Shown here: positions 1 to 9,348 of the stretch, in pieces
Layout of the letters: every line of letters starts with the position of its first letter
How positions within the stretch are numbered: position 1 is the stretch's first letter
Source of the DNA: Natronomonas sp.
Lineage (GTDB): Archaea; Halobacteriota; Halobacteria; Halobacteriales; Haloarculaceae
DNA length: 64,000 nt
Assembly: GCF_028274965.1 (NCBI RefSeq)
Contig: NZ_JAQCNO010000048.1
Span: 1 to 64,000 of the forward strand
Direction: 5' to 3'
Made by a program: the position numbers and the translations under genes
Notes under the pieces: generated by a model
Database searches by the model: none
What the model saw: only the letters and a program-made list of their open reading frames with translations
What the model was told of the DNA's origin: nothing

Positions 1-459
1 CTACCGTACGCATCGGTCTTCACACGGGGGGTCTCGGGGTACGTGTGGCATCTCCCCGTGACCTCTGAGCCTGCCAAAGCACTCGGGGTCGACATCTGGG
101 GATACCCGAAGGAGGTCGCCGACATCACCCACGATGACGACGGTTCAACCCGGCACACGTCCGTCCACATCGACGATCAGCATCTCATCGACGTGACGGT
201 GGAGCGTCCGCCGATGCTCAGCCAGAGCGACTCGAGCGTGGGCTACACTACCAAAGACGGGAGTGTTCTCCGCGAGGAGTTGCAACTCGACGGCGACATC
301 GGCATCTGGCCGTACAGTAGCGGCATCTCGTATACCCTGGGCGATCATCCGCGCGCACAGCGTCTCAAAAACTTGGACCTGAGTGAGCGTGCTCTGATGC
401 GGTTCGCGGCCGACGCCGAGTTCGTCATTCACGAGGGGCAACGGATCGGCCCGGTATGA
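1..459 (+). CDS. Acetoacetate decarboxylase-like family protein, 5' truncated by the window edge
   Basis: Open in frame from base 1 (LPYASVFTRGVSGYVWHLPVTSEPAKALGVDIWGYPKEVADI); the GYPKE motif is typical of the ADC superfamily. Confidence 0.75.
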   Translation, partial: LPYASVFTRGVSGYVWHLPVTSEPAKALGVDIWGYPKEVADITHDDDGSTRHTSVHIDDQHLIDVTVERPPMLSQSDSSVGYTTKDGSVLREELQLDGDIGIWPYSSGISYTLGDHPRAQRLKNLDLSERALMRFAADAEFVIHEGQRIGPV

Positions 460-763
460 GACACGGGGTCCAGCGATTGGTTCATATCCGCGATAGCCAA
501 CCGTTCACCGCTACTGTTCGGTGTGACTGATACACGCTCTGTAGTTCGTGTAGCAGTTAGTGACAATACCTTAGCCCGGTGGTCGAGCGAGATCGGTACA
601 GGCCAACGAGACAGGAGGTGTTGATTTACGTCCGCGCGACCGAAGGGAGCGTCCGGCCTTTTTCACCGATGTTTTTCAACGAGCGGTTCGCCGCAGGCGA
701 CCCCGACGCAGGAAAAGATCGGGACCCACAAGCGTTTAATCGACAGCGGCGGTACTGAGTGGT

Positions 764-1225
764 ATGCCCGATTGCCCACTCGCGGACGATTGCCCCAGTT
801 TCTCAGAACGCATCGAAGGCATGGGCTGTCAACACTACGGCGACCGCGGCGGCGCCGAGTGGTGTTCGCACTACAACCAGCCGATCAACGACCTCAAACA
901 GCAGCCGGTCAAGCTCGGCGAGGAGGTCGTCGTCGACGTCGAGGACATCCACGAGTCGGGCGCCGGCGTCGGTCGGACCGAGGACGGGTTCATCGTGATG
1001 GTCGACGGCGTGCTGCCGGAGGCGCGCGCGCGAGTCAAGATCACGGAGGTGCGGTCGAACCACGCCCGCGCCGACGAACTCGAACGCCTCCCGATGGAGG
1101 ACGACGAGCAGGACGGCGACGCGGCCGAGGCGGACGACACAGACGAGACGGACGAACGGGGCGATCGCGAGCGGGCACTCGACCGCGAACGGCTCGGAAG
1201 CCGCGAGAACTTCTGGGGCAACTGA
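764..1225 (+). CDS. TRAM domain-containing RNA-binding protein with Cys-rich N-terminus
   Basis: MPDCPLADDCPSF... then TRAM-like GEEVVVDVEDIHESGAGVGRTEDGFIVMVDGVLPEARARVKI; TATA-like gtttaatc about 30 nt upstream. Confidence 0.85.
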   Translation: MPDCPLADDCPSFSERIEGMGCQHYGDRGGAEWCSHYNQPINDLKQQPVKLGEEVVVDVEDIHESGAGVGRTEDGFIVMVDGVLPEARARVKITEVRSNHARADELERLPMEDDEQDGDAAEADDTDETDERGDRERALDRERLGSRENFWGN

Positions 1226-1281
1226 TCGCGGGGCAGAGACGTGTACGACAGCCAACCGCGGACGGCGGGCGGGCGAGGGCG

Positions 1282-1737
1282 ATGACGGTTCCGGACGCCG
1301 ACGAGTTGCTCGAACGGGCGGGGTTCGACGCACAGACGAACGTGCTGACCCGCCGGCAGGCGGAGGTGCTCGTGCTCCGCGAGGCGGGCGTATCCCAGGC
1401 GGACATCGCCGAGGAACTCGGGACCTCCCGCGCCAACGTCTCGAGCGTCGAAGCGAGCGCGCGCGAAAACGTCGCCAAGGCCGAGGAGACCGTGGCCTTC
1501 GCCGACGTCCTCAACGCGCCGGTGCAGTTGACCGTCGAGGCCGGCACGGACCTCTACGACGTGCCGAACCTGGTGTACTCGGCCTGCGACAGCGCCGACG
1601 TGAAGGTCAACCGCACCGCGCCCGACCTGATGAAGCTCATCGGCGACGCCGCGGGCGACGCCGTCCACGGCCGCGCCGTCCAGCGGGAGATCACCGTCAC
1701 CGTGACCGGCGACGGCGAGGTCAGGGTCCGGACCTAA
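1282..1737 (+). CDS. Tfx family DNA-binding protein
   Basis: Internal ATG of the 772..1737 ORF; LTRRQAEVLVLREAGVSQADIAEELGTSRANVSSVEASARENVAKAEET is Tfx-type HTH. Confidence 0.85.
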   Translation: MTVPDADELLERAGFDAQTNVLTRRQAEVLVLREAGVSQADIAEELGTSRANVSSVEASARENVAKAEETVAFADVLNAPVQLTVEAGTDLYDVPNLVYSACDSADVKVNRTAPDLMKLIGDAAGDAVHGRAVQREITVTVTGDGEVRVRT

Positions 1738-1800
1738 GCGGGGCGGGAAACCGGGAGGCCGGCAGGGGTGTTTATTTTCTCGGGCGCCGTGTCGGCTCGT

Positions 1801-2586
1801 ATGGATCTCGGGATCGAGGGCAACGCGGCGCTCGTCACAGCCGGGACGGCCGGACTCGGGCTCGCAAGCGCGGCGGCGCTCGCCGAGGCGGGCGTCGACG
1901 TCGCCGTCTGTGGCCGCGACGAGACGCGACTCGAGGAGGCGACGGAGCGACTGGAAGGGATCGGCGGCGGCGACGCCCTCGGCGTCCGCGCCGACATCAC
2001 CGAGCCGCGCGAAATCGAGCGCTTCGTCGAGCGCGCCGTTTCGGCGTTCGGACGGCTGGATCACGTCGTGACGAGCGCCGGCGGGCCGCCGCCGGGGTCG
2101 TTCCTCGAAACGGACGACGAGGACTGGTACGCAGCGTACGACCTGCTCGTGATGAGCGTTGTCCGGACCGTCCGGGCGGCCCACCCGACGCTCGCGGAGG
2201 GCGGCGGGACCATCGTCACGATCACGTCGCGGTCGGTCCGGGAGGTGCTCGACGATCTCGTCCTCTCGAACGCCGTCCGACGGGCGGTCACGGGGCTGAC
2301 GAAGACGCTTTCGCGGGAGCTGTCCCCGGAGATCCGGGCGAACAGCGTCCTCCCGGGCGCCCACGAGACCGACCGGATCGAGGAGCTGATCGTCGACGGC
2401 GTCGAGCGCGGCGAGCACCCCGACTACGAGACGGCCCTCGAGGAGTGGGCCGCCGACGTGCCGGCCGGCCGGGTCGGCGATCCGAGCGAACTCGGCGCGG
2501 CGGTCGCGTGGCTCTCGAGCGAGCGGGCGTCCTACGTCAACGGCGTCGCGCTCGCCGTCGACGGCGGGTCGATGCGGAGTCTGTGA
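1801..2586 (+). CDS. SDR family oxidoreductase
   Basis: Rossmann-like TAGTAGLGLASAAALAEAG; C-terminal YVNGVALAVDGG; start at MDLGIEGN. Confidence 0.88.
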   Translation: MDLGIEGNAALVTAGTAGLGLASAAALAEAGVDVAVCGRDETRLEEATERLEGIGGGDALGVRADITEPREIERFVERAVSAFGRLDHVVTSAGGPPPGSFLETDDEDWYAAYDLLVMSVVRTVRAAHPTLAEGGGTIVTITSRSVREVLDDLVLSNAVRRAVTGLTKTLSRELSPEIRANSVLPGAHETDRIEELIVDGVERGEHPDYETALEEWAADVPAGRVGDPSELGAAVAWLSSERASYVNGVALAVDGGSMRSL

Positions 2587-2703
2587 GGGACCGACCCCCA
2601 TCGGCGGCCCGAACGTCTCGGGCCGGTATCGCCGGGGGGCGGGCACATCGGATCCCGAAACCGATCCTGAGTTTAAGTTATCCAGGCCGTAACCTGCGTC
2701 CGG

Positions 2704-3483
2704 ATGGTCACCGCCTTCGAGTCGGTTCTATCCGCCGAGACGGCCCCGGAGCGGACGCTCGCCGTCGTCGACGGGACGCAGCCGGAGCCCGTACTGGACC
2801 TTTTTCAGGAGGCCTTCGGCAGCGTCGGCGCCGACCTCGAGTTCGCGCGGACGGAGCCCGCCTCGGACGCCGAGACGGCGGTCGCCCTCATCGAGGACGG
2901 CGAGGTGGTCACGACGTCGCCGATGGAGGCGGTCCGGAACGCGGTGCTTTTGGTCAACTCCGATCTCTACACGAGCGGCCTGAGCGGGATCGACAAGTTC
3001 GACGCCCCCGACGTGCTCACCGAACTCGACGATCAGGTGTACACGCTCCGCGGGTTCCCCGAATCGACCAAGGAGAAGCTCCTCTTGATCGTGATGTCGC
3101 GGTACATCGAAGCGCGGGCGCTCGAGGCCGGAGCGGGGCGGCTCGACGCCGCCTTCCAGGAGCTCTCCCGGGTGACCGACGAGTACGGGACCGAACGCGT
3201 CTACCAGCGGCTTGCGGACTCCGGCGTCGAGGTTCACGCCTACGGTCTCCCGGACGAGGACGCCCCCGGACCGGCGAGCATCGACGGGCTCCGGGTGCAT
3301 CCGGGGCGCGACGAGCACTACCGGCGGTCGTGGTTCGTCGTGTTCTCCCCGTCCACGCCGGAGGCGGACCCGGCGGCGCTGCTCGCGGTCGAGACGGATC
3401 CGAGCGTCTGGCGCTCGATGTGGACGTACGACCCCGATACGGTCCGGCGGATACGCCGGCGGATCGACCGCCGGTTCCGGTAG
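2704..3483 (+). CDS. DICT sensory domain-containing protein
   Basis: 259 aa; haloarchaeal DICT-type composition (VLLVNSDLYTSGLSGIDKF, LRGFPESTKEKLLLIVMSRYIEARALEAGAG). Confidence 0.7.
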   Translation: MVTAFESVLSAETAPERTLAVVDGTQPEPVLDLFQEAFGSVGADLEFARTEPASDAETAVALIEDGEVVTTSPMEAVRNAVLLVNSDLYTSGLSGIDKFDAPDVLTELDDQVYTLRGFPESTKEKLLLIVMSRYIEARALEAGAGRLDAAFQELSRVTDEYGTERVYQRLADSGVEVHAYGLPDEDAPGPASIDGLRVHPGRDEHYRRSWFVVFSPSTPEADPAALLAVETDPSVWRSMWTYDPDTVRRIRRRIDRRFR

Positions 3484-3504
3484 TGAGCCGCCTATCGGTC
3501 CGTC

Positions 3505-3789
3505 TCACCAGGTCTCAATCCGCCCGTCGCGGACGTCCTCGACGCAGCCCCGACAGTCCGGGTGCTCGGCGTCGTAACAGGCCGGACGGCCCTCGGGGTC
3601 GACGGAGACGGCGCGCTTTTCGGCGTGGCGGCGACAGACGATCCGGGCGCGCCCGTCGTCGTCGGTCGGGAGGTCGGCCGTCGTCGCCGCTTTCGCGTCC
3701 GCGTAGGCGCGTTTCGCCTCCTCGAACTGCTGGCCGGCCGCGTTGAGTTTCGTCCGGAGGAGTCGCTCGAGGCGGCGACGGTTGCTCAC
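3505..3789 (-). CDS. Uncharacterised haloarchaeal protein with C-terminal Cys/His cluster
   Basis: Likely GTG start (VSNRRRLERLLRTKLNAAG) with a TATA-like TTTGTTTCC about 25 nt upstream; CRRHAEKRAVSVDPEGRPACYDAEHPDCRGCVEDV. Confidence 0.7.
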   Translation of the reverse strand: MSNRRRLERLLRTKLNAAGQQFEEAKRAYADAKAATTADLPTDDDGRARIVCRRHAEKRAVSVDPEGRPACYDAEHPDCRGCVEDVRDGRIETW

Positions 3790-3942
3790 GGACCACAATA
3801 GGGGCTGGGGAAACAAAGAACCGTCGGCGCCCGGCGGGGCTCATCGGAGCGGGTTCGCCGGTCGCGGTCCGGGTTCGGTTTCAGTTTCACTTTCACTCCG
3901 GGTCACCGACGGTTTTTATACCGACACGAACCAATTATCGTA

Positions 3943-3970
3943 CGTCTCCCACTGAAAACACGCGGAGACG
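3943..3970 (+). promoter_or_regulatory. Leader hairpin upstream of rpa
   Basis: CGTCTCC (3943-3949) pairs with GGAGACG (3964-3970); TATA-like TTTTTATA at 3913; ATG at 3979. Confidence 0.55.
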
Positions 3971-3978
3971 GAACCGCC

Positions 3979-4908
3979 ATGACAGACCTGCGACAGCACG
4001 CGACAGAGATACGCGAACAGTTCTCCGACACCCTCGACGTCGGTGTCGACGAAATCGAATCACGCCTCGAGACGCTCGTCTCCGAGTACCGGGTCCCGAT
4101 CGAGGAGGCCCGGCGCAGCGTCGTCTCGACGTACCTCGACGAGGCCGACATCGAGCGCGACGAGCTCGGCGGCGGAACGAGCGAGTCGGCGACCGTCACC
4201 GACATCGACGCCGCCGAACGGTGGATCGACCTCACCGCCAAGGTCGTCGACCTCTGGGAGCCCGGTGCCGACTCGATCGCACAGGTCGGGCTGCTCGGCG
4301 ACGAGACCGGAACGGTGAAGTTCACCAAGTGGGCCAAAAGCGACCTCGACGAGCTCGCTGAGGGCTCGGTCTACCGGCTCGGGAACGTCGTCACCGACGA
4401 GTACCAGGGCCGGTTTTCGGTGAAGCTCAACTCCTCGACGACGATCGAGGAACTCGACGCCGACATCGAGGTCGGCGACGACGCGACGGAGGTCGAGGGC
4501 GCGTTGGTCGACATCCAGTCCGGCTCCGGGCTGATAAAGCGGTGTCCCGAGGAGGACTGCACCCGCGTGCTCCAGAACGGCCGGTGTTCGGAGCACGGCG
4601 ACGTTGACGGCGAGTTCGACCTCCGGATCAAGGGCGTCCTCGACGACGGCACCGAGATCCACGAGGTCATCTTCAACCAGGAGTCGACGGAGGAGCTGAC
4701 CGGGATCACCCTCGAGGAGGCCCAACAGATGGCGATGGACGCCCTCGACACCGAGGTCGTCGTCGAGGAGATGCGCGGCGACGTGCTCGGTCGGTACTAC
4801 CGCGTCGCCGGGCCGACGCTCGGCCGGTACGTGCTCGCAAACGACATCGAACGGCTCGGTGCGCCGACCGACGCCGAGAGCGTGCTGATCAAAGCGAGGT
4901 CGATCTGA
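3979..4908 (+). CDS. rpa3: Single-stranded DNA-binding protein RPA (RPA3-like: OB fold plus zinc finger)
   Basis: OB-fold region plus CPEEDCTRVLQNGRCSEH; size and operon with a RPAP match the haloarchaeal rpa3 type; subtype by length only. Confidence 0.8.
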   Translation: MTDLRQHATEIREQFSDTLDVGVDEIESRLETLVSEYRVPIEEARRSVVSTYLDEADIERDELGGGTSESATVTDIDAAERWIDLTAKVVDLWEPGADSIAQVGLLGDETGTVKFTKWAKSDLDELAEGSVYRLGNVVTDEYQGRFSVKLNSSTTIEELDADIEVGDDATEVEGALVDIQSGSGLIKRCPEEDCTRVLQNGRCSEHGDVDGEFDLRIKGVLDDGTEIHEVIFNQESTEELTGITLEEAQQMAMDALDTEVVVEEMRGDVLGRYYRVAGPTLGRYVLANDIERLGAPTDAESVLIKARSI

Positions 4909-5499
4909 ATGAGCGGCTCCGTCCCTAGCCGCGAGGTCGCCAGACGCGCCTTCGCGGCCGAGTTCAACGACGCGACGTACACGTTCAAGGAGTCCGACGA
5001 CGAGCGCGCGCCGGTGTACTCGCTGTTGCCGAGTGGCCAGCGGGCCAACCGCGTCTTCGTCGTCGCCACGCTGACTGAGACCGAGGACGTCGGCGAGGAC
5101 TCGGAGTACTGGCGCGGCCGCATCGTCGATCCGACGGGGACCTTCTTCGCGTACGCCGGGCAGTACCAGCCGGAGGCGACCGCCGTCCTCCGGGAGGTCG
5201 AGACGCCCGCCTACGTCGCCGTCGTCGGGAAGCCGCGCTCGTACGAGACCGACGAGGGCGAGACGAACGTCTCGTTGCGCCCCGAGTCGATCACCGTGGT
5301 GGACGACGCCACCCGGAACCGCTGGGTCGTCGAGACGGCCGACCGGACGCTCGGTCGGATCGAGGGCTTCGACGGCGCCGACGAGTACGCCGCGATGGCA
5401 CAGACGCAGTACGACCCGGACCTGTCGGTGTACCGCGATCAGGTCATCGCCGCCCTCGAGGACGTAGAGGACGACGCCGAGGTGACCGCCGAGGCCTGA
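4909..5499 (+). CDS. RPA-associated protein (RPAP)
   Basis: Directly abuts rpa; SREVARRAFAAEFNDATYTFKESDDERAPVYSLLPSGQRANRVFVVATLTE. Confidence 0.88.
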   Translation: MSGSVPSREVARRAFAAEFNDATYTFKESDDERAPVYSLLPSGQRANRVFVVATLTETEDVGEDSEYWRGRIVDPTGTFFAYAGQYQPEATAVLREVETPAYVAVVGKPRSYETDEGETNVSLRPESITVVDDATRNRWVVETADRTLGRIEGFDGADEYAAMAQTQYDPDLSVYRDQVIAALEDVEDDAEVTAEA

Positions 5500-5543
5500 G
5501 CGGGCGGCCACTCGGTCGTGGGGTCGCCCGCGGGGCGCGGCGG

Positions 5544-6551
5544 CTATGACAGCCCCAACGCGCCGAGGGCGCCGAACATCAGATCGCCGACGCTCACCGC
5601 GAGCACGAGTCCGACGAACATCGGGACGACGAACGGAATGCCCGGCGTGATCCAGACGCGCTCGCGGTCCGGGTCGGCGACGATTCCGAGGCCGTCGCGG
5701 AGTTCCGCGGGCGCCGTTCCGTAGGCGTCGTGCTCGGAGAGAAACGCCTCGGCGCCCCACGGATCGTCGTCTGTGGGCTCGGCGTCGCCGGGCGCCGTGG
5801 CGTCGTCGTCCCGGATCGCGCCGTCGCCGGGGTCGTTCGGTGCCGCCGGCAAAGACCCCCGGAAGCGGTCGGGATCCGAGCGCAGCGCCGCGAGCGAGCG
5901 TCCGCGCCAGCGGAGGTACATCCGCAGGGCGTCGATGTCGAGGCCCCGCCGCGTGAAGCCGTCGGCGTCTTCCAGCAGCCGCCCGTACTCCCCGGGGAGG
6001 TCGGTCAGCGCGACCGGACGGCCGACAAACATCGCGGGCGTGATCTCGCCGTTCGGGAGGTTCCGGACCCCGAGCGCGAGCGGGTACAACAGCCCGACGA
6101 CGACGGTGTTCGACAGGATGCTGAACGAGAACACGCCGAGCGGGGCGCTGTGGATCGGGTAGGCGCCGCCGAGGACGTAGTAGACCGGGTACGTCGGGAA
6201 CACGACGGCGAGCGTGATGATCGCCTTGGCGTCCGCGCCGCCGAAGCCGCCGATCCGCCAGAAGACGTACCCGAGCGGGGCGACGAGACCGATCGAGACG
6301 ACCGTCTGTACGGCGAACAGCCGGCGCTGAAACGCCGCCCCGTCGAGCACGGCGAGGAGGTCCCACGCCAGCGCGACCGCGCCGACGACGAGAAGCGGGG
6401 CCCAGGTCCGGTTCGGTATCCGGCGCGTCTCGAGGTCCCGGTAGGCCGCCCAGGCGAAGACCCCGACGGCCGACAGACGCAGCAGATCGGGCCCGCTTGC
6501 GAATCCGAACAGGAGCGACGACACGCCGGGTACTGCGTACAGCGGCGACAT
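5544..6551 (-). CDS. A24 family prepilin peptidase
   Basis: Membrane protein with YRDLETRRIPNRTW and GGADAKAIITLA aspartyl-protease motifs. Confidence 0.85.
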   Translation of the reverse strand: MSPLYAVPGVSSLLFGFASGPDLLRLSAVGVFAWAAYRDLETRRIPNRTWAPLLVVGAVALAWDLLAVLDGAAFQRRLFAVQTVVSIGLVAPLGYVFWRIGGFGGADAKAIITLAVVFPTYPVYYVLGGAYPIHSAPLGVFSFSILSNTVVVGLLYPLALGVRNLPNGEITPAMFVGRPVALTDLPGEYGRLLEDADGFTRRGLDIDALRMYLRWRGRSLAALRSDPDRFRGSLPAAPNDPGDGAIRDDDATAPGDAEPTDDDPWGAEAFLSEHDAYGTAPAELRDGLGIVADPDRERVWITPGIPFVVPMFVGLVLAVSVGDLMFGALGALGLS

Positions 6552-6584
6552 AAACGCCCGGCATCGCTCACCGCCCGACCCCGG

Positions 6585-7163
6585 TCACGAGACCTCGATC
6601 GGCATCGCCGGCGACGACCAGCGGAGCTCCTCGCCGGCGCGGAGTTCGAAGACGAGTCGGGCCTCCCCCGCGCTCGCGCCCTCGATGCTGACGACGGCGC
6701 CCTCGACGCTCGTTTCGATGAGCCTCGAGGGCGTGTCCGCCGTCGTCCGGACCGTCTGTCGGAACGTCTCGTCGGGGCCCAGCGGCACCGCGTTGGCCCC
6801 GGCGACCAGAAACCGCGTCCGCCCCGACCGCGTCCCGCCGGCGTCGATCTTCAGGGGCGACTGGTGCCAGTGGGACTTTTCCGTGCCGTGCCAGTGGACG
6901 TACGCCAGGCGGGCGTCGTCGGCGAAGCCCGTCCGCTCCTCGAAGTCCGTATCGACGAACTCGATCGGGAACGCGGAGCTCAGATACCGGTTGTCGTCGA
7001 TCGCCAGGTCCGGGTCGGGGGGCTCAGAGTCCCCGTCGGTTCCGTTCTCGGGCGCGTTCGCCTCGCCGGACCCGAAACAGCCGGCCACCGACGCGGCGAG
7101 ACCGAGGGCACCGGTAGCGCCGATCTTCAACAGCCGCCGTCGCGTCCGGCCGTCGGGCGTCAT
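6585..7163 (-). CDS. Tat-type lipoprotein, uncharacterised
   Basis: MTPDGRTRRRLLKIGATGALGLAASVAGCFG: twin-arginine signal plus lipobox. Confidence 0.8.
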   Translation of the reverse strand: MTPDGRTRRRLLKIGATGALGLAASVAGCFGSGEANAPENGTDGDSEPPDPDLAIDDNRYLSSAFPIEFVDTDFEERTGFADDARLAYVHWHGTEKSHWHQSPLKIDAGGTRSGRTRFLVAGANAVPLGPDETFRQTVRTTADTPSRLIETSVEGAVVSIEGASAGEARLVFELRAGEELRWSSPAMPIEVS

Positions 7164-7324
7164 ATCTGCGGGATTTACGCTGTCGACGCGTTTCAACGTT
7201 GTGCGGGCGGACACGCGAACGCACGACCGCCGACGCGGCGGCGATCGGGAACGCGGCGTTTCTTTTGTGGATAAAAACGGTCGGTTCCGGCCGGGACGAG
7301 CGATCGGAGCCCGTCGGTCAACGA

Positions 7325-7714
7325 TCAGATGACGCGGTTCTGGAGGTAGTCCAGGTGTTTCGCGTTGTAGACGATCTTCACTTCGTCGGCAGCCGGACTG
7401 CCGATGCAGGTCAGGCGGACCATCCGCTCTTCGACCTCCTCGTCCGAGAGGATCTGCTGCATGTCCATGTCGATTTCGCCCTGCTTGACGATAGCGGCGC
7501 AGTTCGCACACGCCCCGGCCCGACAGGAGAAGGGCCAGTCGTACCCCTGCGCTTCGGCCGCCTCGAGGATGTACTCGCCCTCCGCGACGTCGAGTTCGCC
7601 GTGGTCCTCGGCGTCGAGGCCGGCGTCGGCCGCCTTCTCGAAGAGGTCCTCGTCCTCCATGTCCCAGCCGTGATCGTCCAACACTTCGTAGTTGAGATAT
7701 TCTACTGTTGGCAT
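7325..7714 (-). CDS. fdx: 2Fe-2S ferredoxin, haloarchaeal type
   Basis: [42 protein letters not shown]. Confidence 0.95.
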   Translation of the reverse strand: MPTVEYLNYEVLDDHGWDMEDEDLFEKAADAGLDAEDHGELDVAEGEYILEAAEAQGYDWPFSCRAGACANCAAIVKQGEIDMDMQQILSDEEVEERMVRLTCIGSPAADEVKIVYNAKHLDYLQNRVI

Positions 7715-7896
7715 CACTACGATGTTGGGCCTCCGGTATGTTGAACCTTGCTGTTAGCACGGGCGGACACACCCGTTCCGAGCGCGTCGGCGCCCGAGAC
7801 GGGCCGAAAGGGCGCCGTTTCGGCCCCGTCGGTGCCCGGTCGAGACGACGCCTCGACGGGTGCGGTTTTATTATTCCGCCCCGCCGACGGCGGTAC

Positions 7897-8619
7897 ATGT
7901 TCCCGAGGTTCGAGGTCGTTCCGGCGATCGACATGCAGGACGGACGCGTCGTCCAACTCGTCGGCGGCGAGCGCGGCACCGGAACCGAGTACGGCGATCC
8001 GGTCGAGGCGGCGACGCGGTGGGTCGAACGCGGCGCGCGAACGCTGCACCTCGTCGATCTCGACGGCGCCTTCGACGGCGAGCGGGCGAACGCCGACGCC
8101 GTCGAAGCGATCGTCGGGGCGGTCGACGCCGATATCGACGTCCAACTCGGCGGCGGCATCCGGAGTGCGGCCGACGCGTTCGGCCTGATGGACGCTGGCG
8201 TCGATCGGGTCATCCTCGGCACGGCGGCGATCGAGACGCCGGAGATCGTCGGCCGAATAAGCGACCGGTTCCCCGGCAGCGTCGTCGTCAGCCTCGACGC
8301 CAGGGGCGGCGAGGTCGTCGTCTCGGGGTGGACCGAGGGGACGGGCCTCGACCCCGCCGAGGCGGCGGCTCGCTACGAATCCGAGGGCGCGGGCGCGATC
8401 CTCTTTACCGACGTCGACGTCGAGGGGCAGCTCTCGGGGATCCGTCGGGAGCCAGTCGAACGCGTCGTCGAGGCCGTCGACGTTCCGGTCGTCGCCAGCG
8501 GTGGCGTCTCGACGCTCGAGGACGTCGGGGCGCTCAGAGACGCCGGGGCGGCCGCCGCCGTGGTCGGGACGGCGCTGTACGAAGAGCGGTTCACCCTCGA
8601 GGAGGCGATGGCGGTCTGA
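7897..8619 (+). CDS. hisA: 1-(5-phosphoribosyl)-5-[(5-phosphoribosylamino)methylideneamino]imidazole-4-carboxamide isomerase
   Basis: MFPRFEVVPAIDMQDGRVVQLVGGERGTGTEYGDPVEAA...; (beta-alpha)8 HisA motifs. Confidence 0.95.
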   Translation: MFPRFEVVPAIDMQDGRVVQLVGGERGTGTEYGDPVEAATRWVERGARTLHLVDLDGAFDGERANADAVEAIVGAVDADIDVQLGGGIRSAADAFGLMDAGVDRVILGTAAIETPEIVGRISDRFPGSVVVSLDARGGEVVVSGWTEGTGLDPAEAAARYESEGAGAILFTDVDVEGQLSGIRREPVERVVEAVDVPVVASGGVSTLEDVGALRDAGAAAAVVGTALYEERFTLEEAMAV

Positions 8620-8715
8620 GCCGCTCTCGGCCCTCCGCCCTCCTGTCGGGTCCGCCTCCGGGGTTCGACCGCGGGCTCGTCGGTCCGATCCCGGGGGCAA
8701 TCGCTCGGGCGGGCC

Positions 8716-8889
8716 TCAGACCGCGCCGTCGATCGCGTCGGCGATCCGGGGGTAGCGCTCCTCGAGGTATCCTCGGAGCAGCACGAACCCCACGACGACG
8801 GCGGCGGCGAACGCCGCGGCGCCGACCGGGCCGAGCCGTTTCGCGCCGAGTTTCCAGGCCGACCACGCGAGTCCGAGGAGTCCGAGCAT
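8716..8889 (-). CDS. Small membrane protein (57 aa), uncharacterised
   Basis: Hand translation MLGLLGLAWSAWKLGAKRLGPVGAAAFAAAVVVGFVLLRGYLEERYPRIADAIDGAV; TATA-like TTTTTAAAG upstream; below the ORF-track cutoff. Confidence 0.7.
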   Translation of the reverse strand: MLGLLGLAWSAWKLGAKRLGPVGAAAFAAAVVVGFVLLRGYLEERYPRIADAIDGAV

Positions 8890-8993
8890 ACCCCGCCCTT
8901 CGGCCCGTACCTTTAAAAACTGATCCGCCGGGGGTCGGATGGCAGGCGCTCAGCGTCGGGCGTCGATCGACGGGCAGGACGGCAGGGTGAGGT

Positions 8994-9021
8994 GGGGTGG
9001 AGGCGGGGGCGGGGGTGGGGG
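8994..9021 (+). other. G-quadruplex-capable G-run cluster
   Basis: GGGGTGGAGGCGGGGGCGGGGGTGGGGG; four runs of 4 or more G with short loops. Confidence 0.6.
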
Positions 9022-9026
9022 CGTTC

Positions 9027-9299
9027 TCAGTCGTCGACGACGACCTCGACCGGCTCGTCCGTGTCGTCCTCGACGGTGTCGGCCGACCCCTGCTGTTGGT
9101 AGAACAGCGCGGCGGCGACCCCGAGGATCAGCCACGACCGCCAGTTCGCGAGGTTCAGCGTGTAGCCGATGCCGAAGGGTTTCTCGACGAGCATCCCCTT
9201 GCCCGGCTGCCAGTACGCGGACAGCATCCGACCGAGGGAGGGGCGTTCGAAGTTGTACGGGACGCCGAACAGCTCGCCGGACTGCGGCTTGTCTGACAT
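9027..9299 (-). CDS. DUF5808-type haloarchaeal protein
   Basis: MSDKPQSGELFGVPYNFERPSLGRMLSAYWQPGKGMLVEKPFGIGYTLNLANWRSW. Confidence 0.75.
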   Translation of the reverse strand: MSDKPQSGELFGVPYNFERPSLGRMLSAYWQPGKGMLVEKPFGIGYTLNLANWRSWLILGVAAALFYQQQGSADTVEDDTDEPVEVVVDD

Positions 9300-9348
9300 A
9301 CTGAGGGGTACGGCGCCCCGGAACTTATACCCACTCCCCGCCGGTCGG

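Noticed and set aside
553-610. tRNA-like string near 570-600 (agcccggtggtcgagcgag)
   Set aside because: No acceptor or T-arm pairing could be built; not a tRNA.
871-2646. 591-aa minus-strand ORF overlapping TRAM, Tfx and SDR genes
   Set aside because: Arg/Pro-rich antisense translation with no family motifs; typical spurious long ORF in high-GC DNA, while the plus-strand genes have clear domains.
4060-6564. 834-aa minus-strand ORF antisense to rpa/rpap
   Set aside because: Antisense shadow of real genes; no recognisable domain and biased composition.
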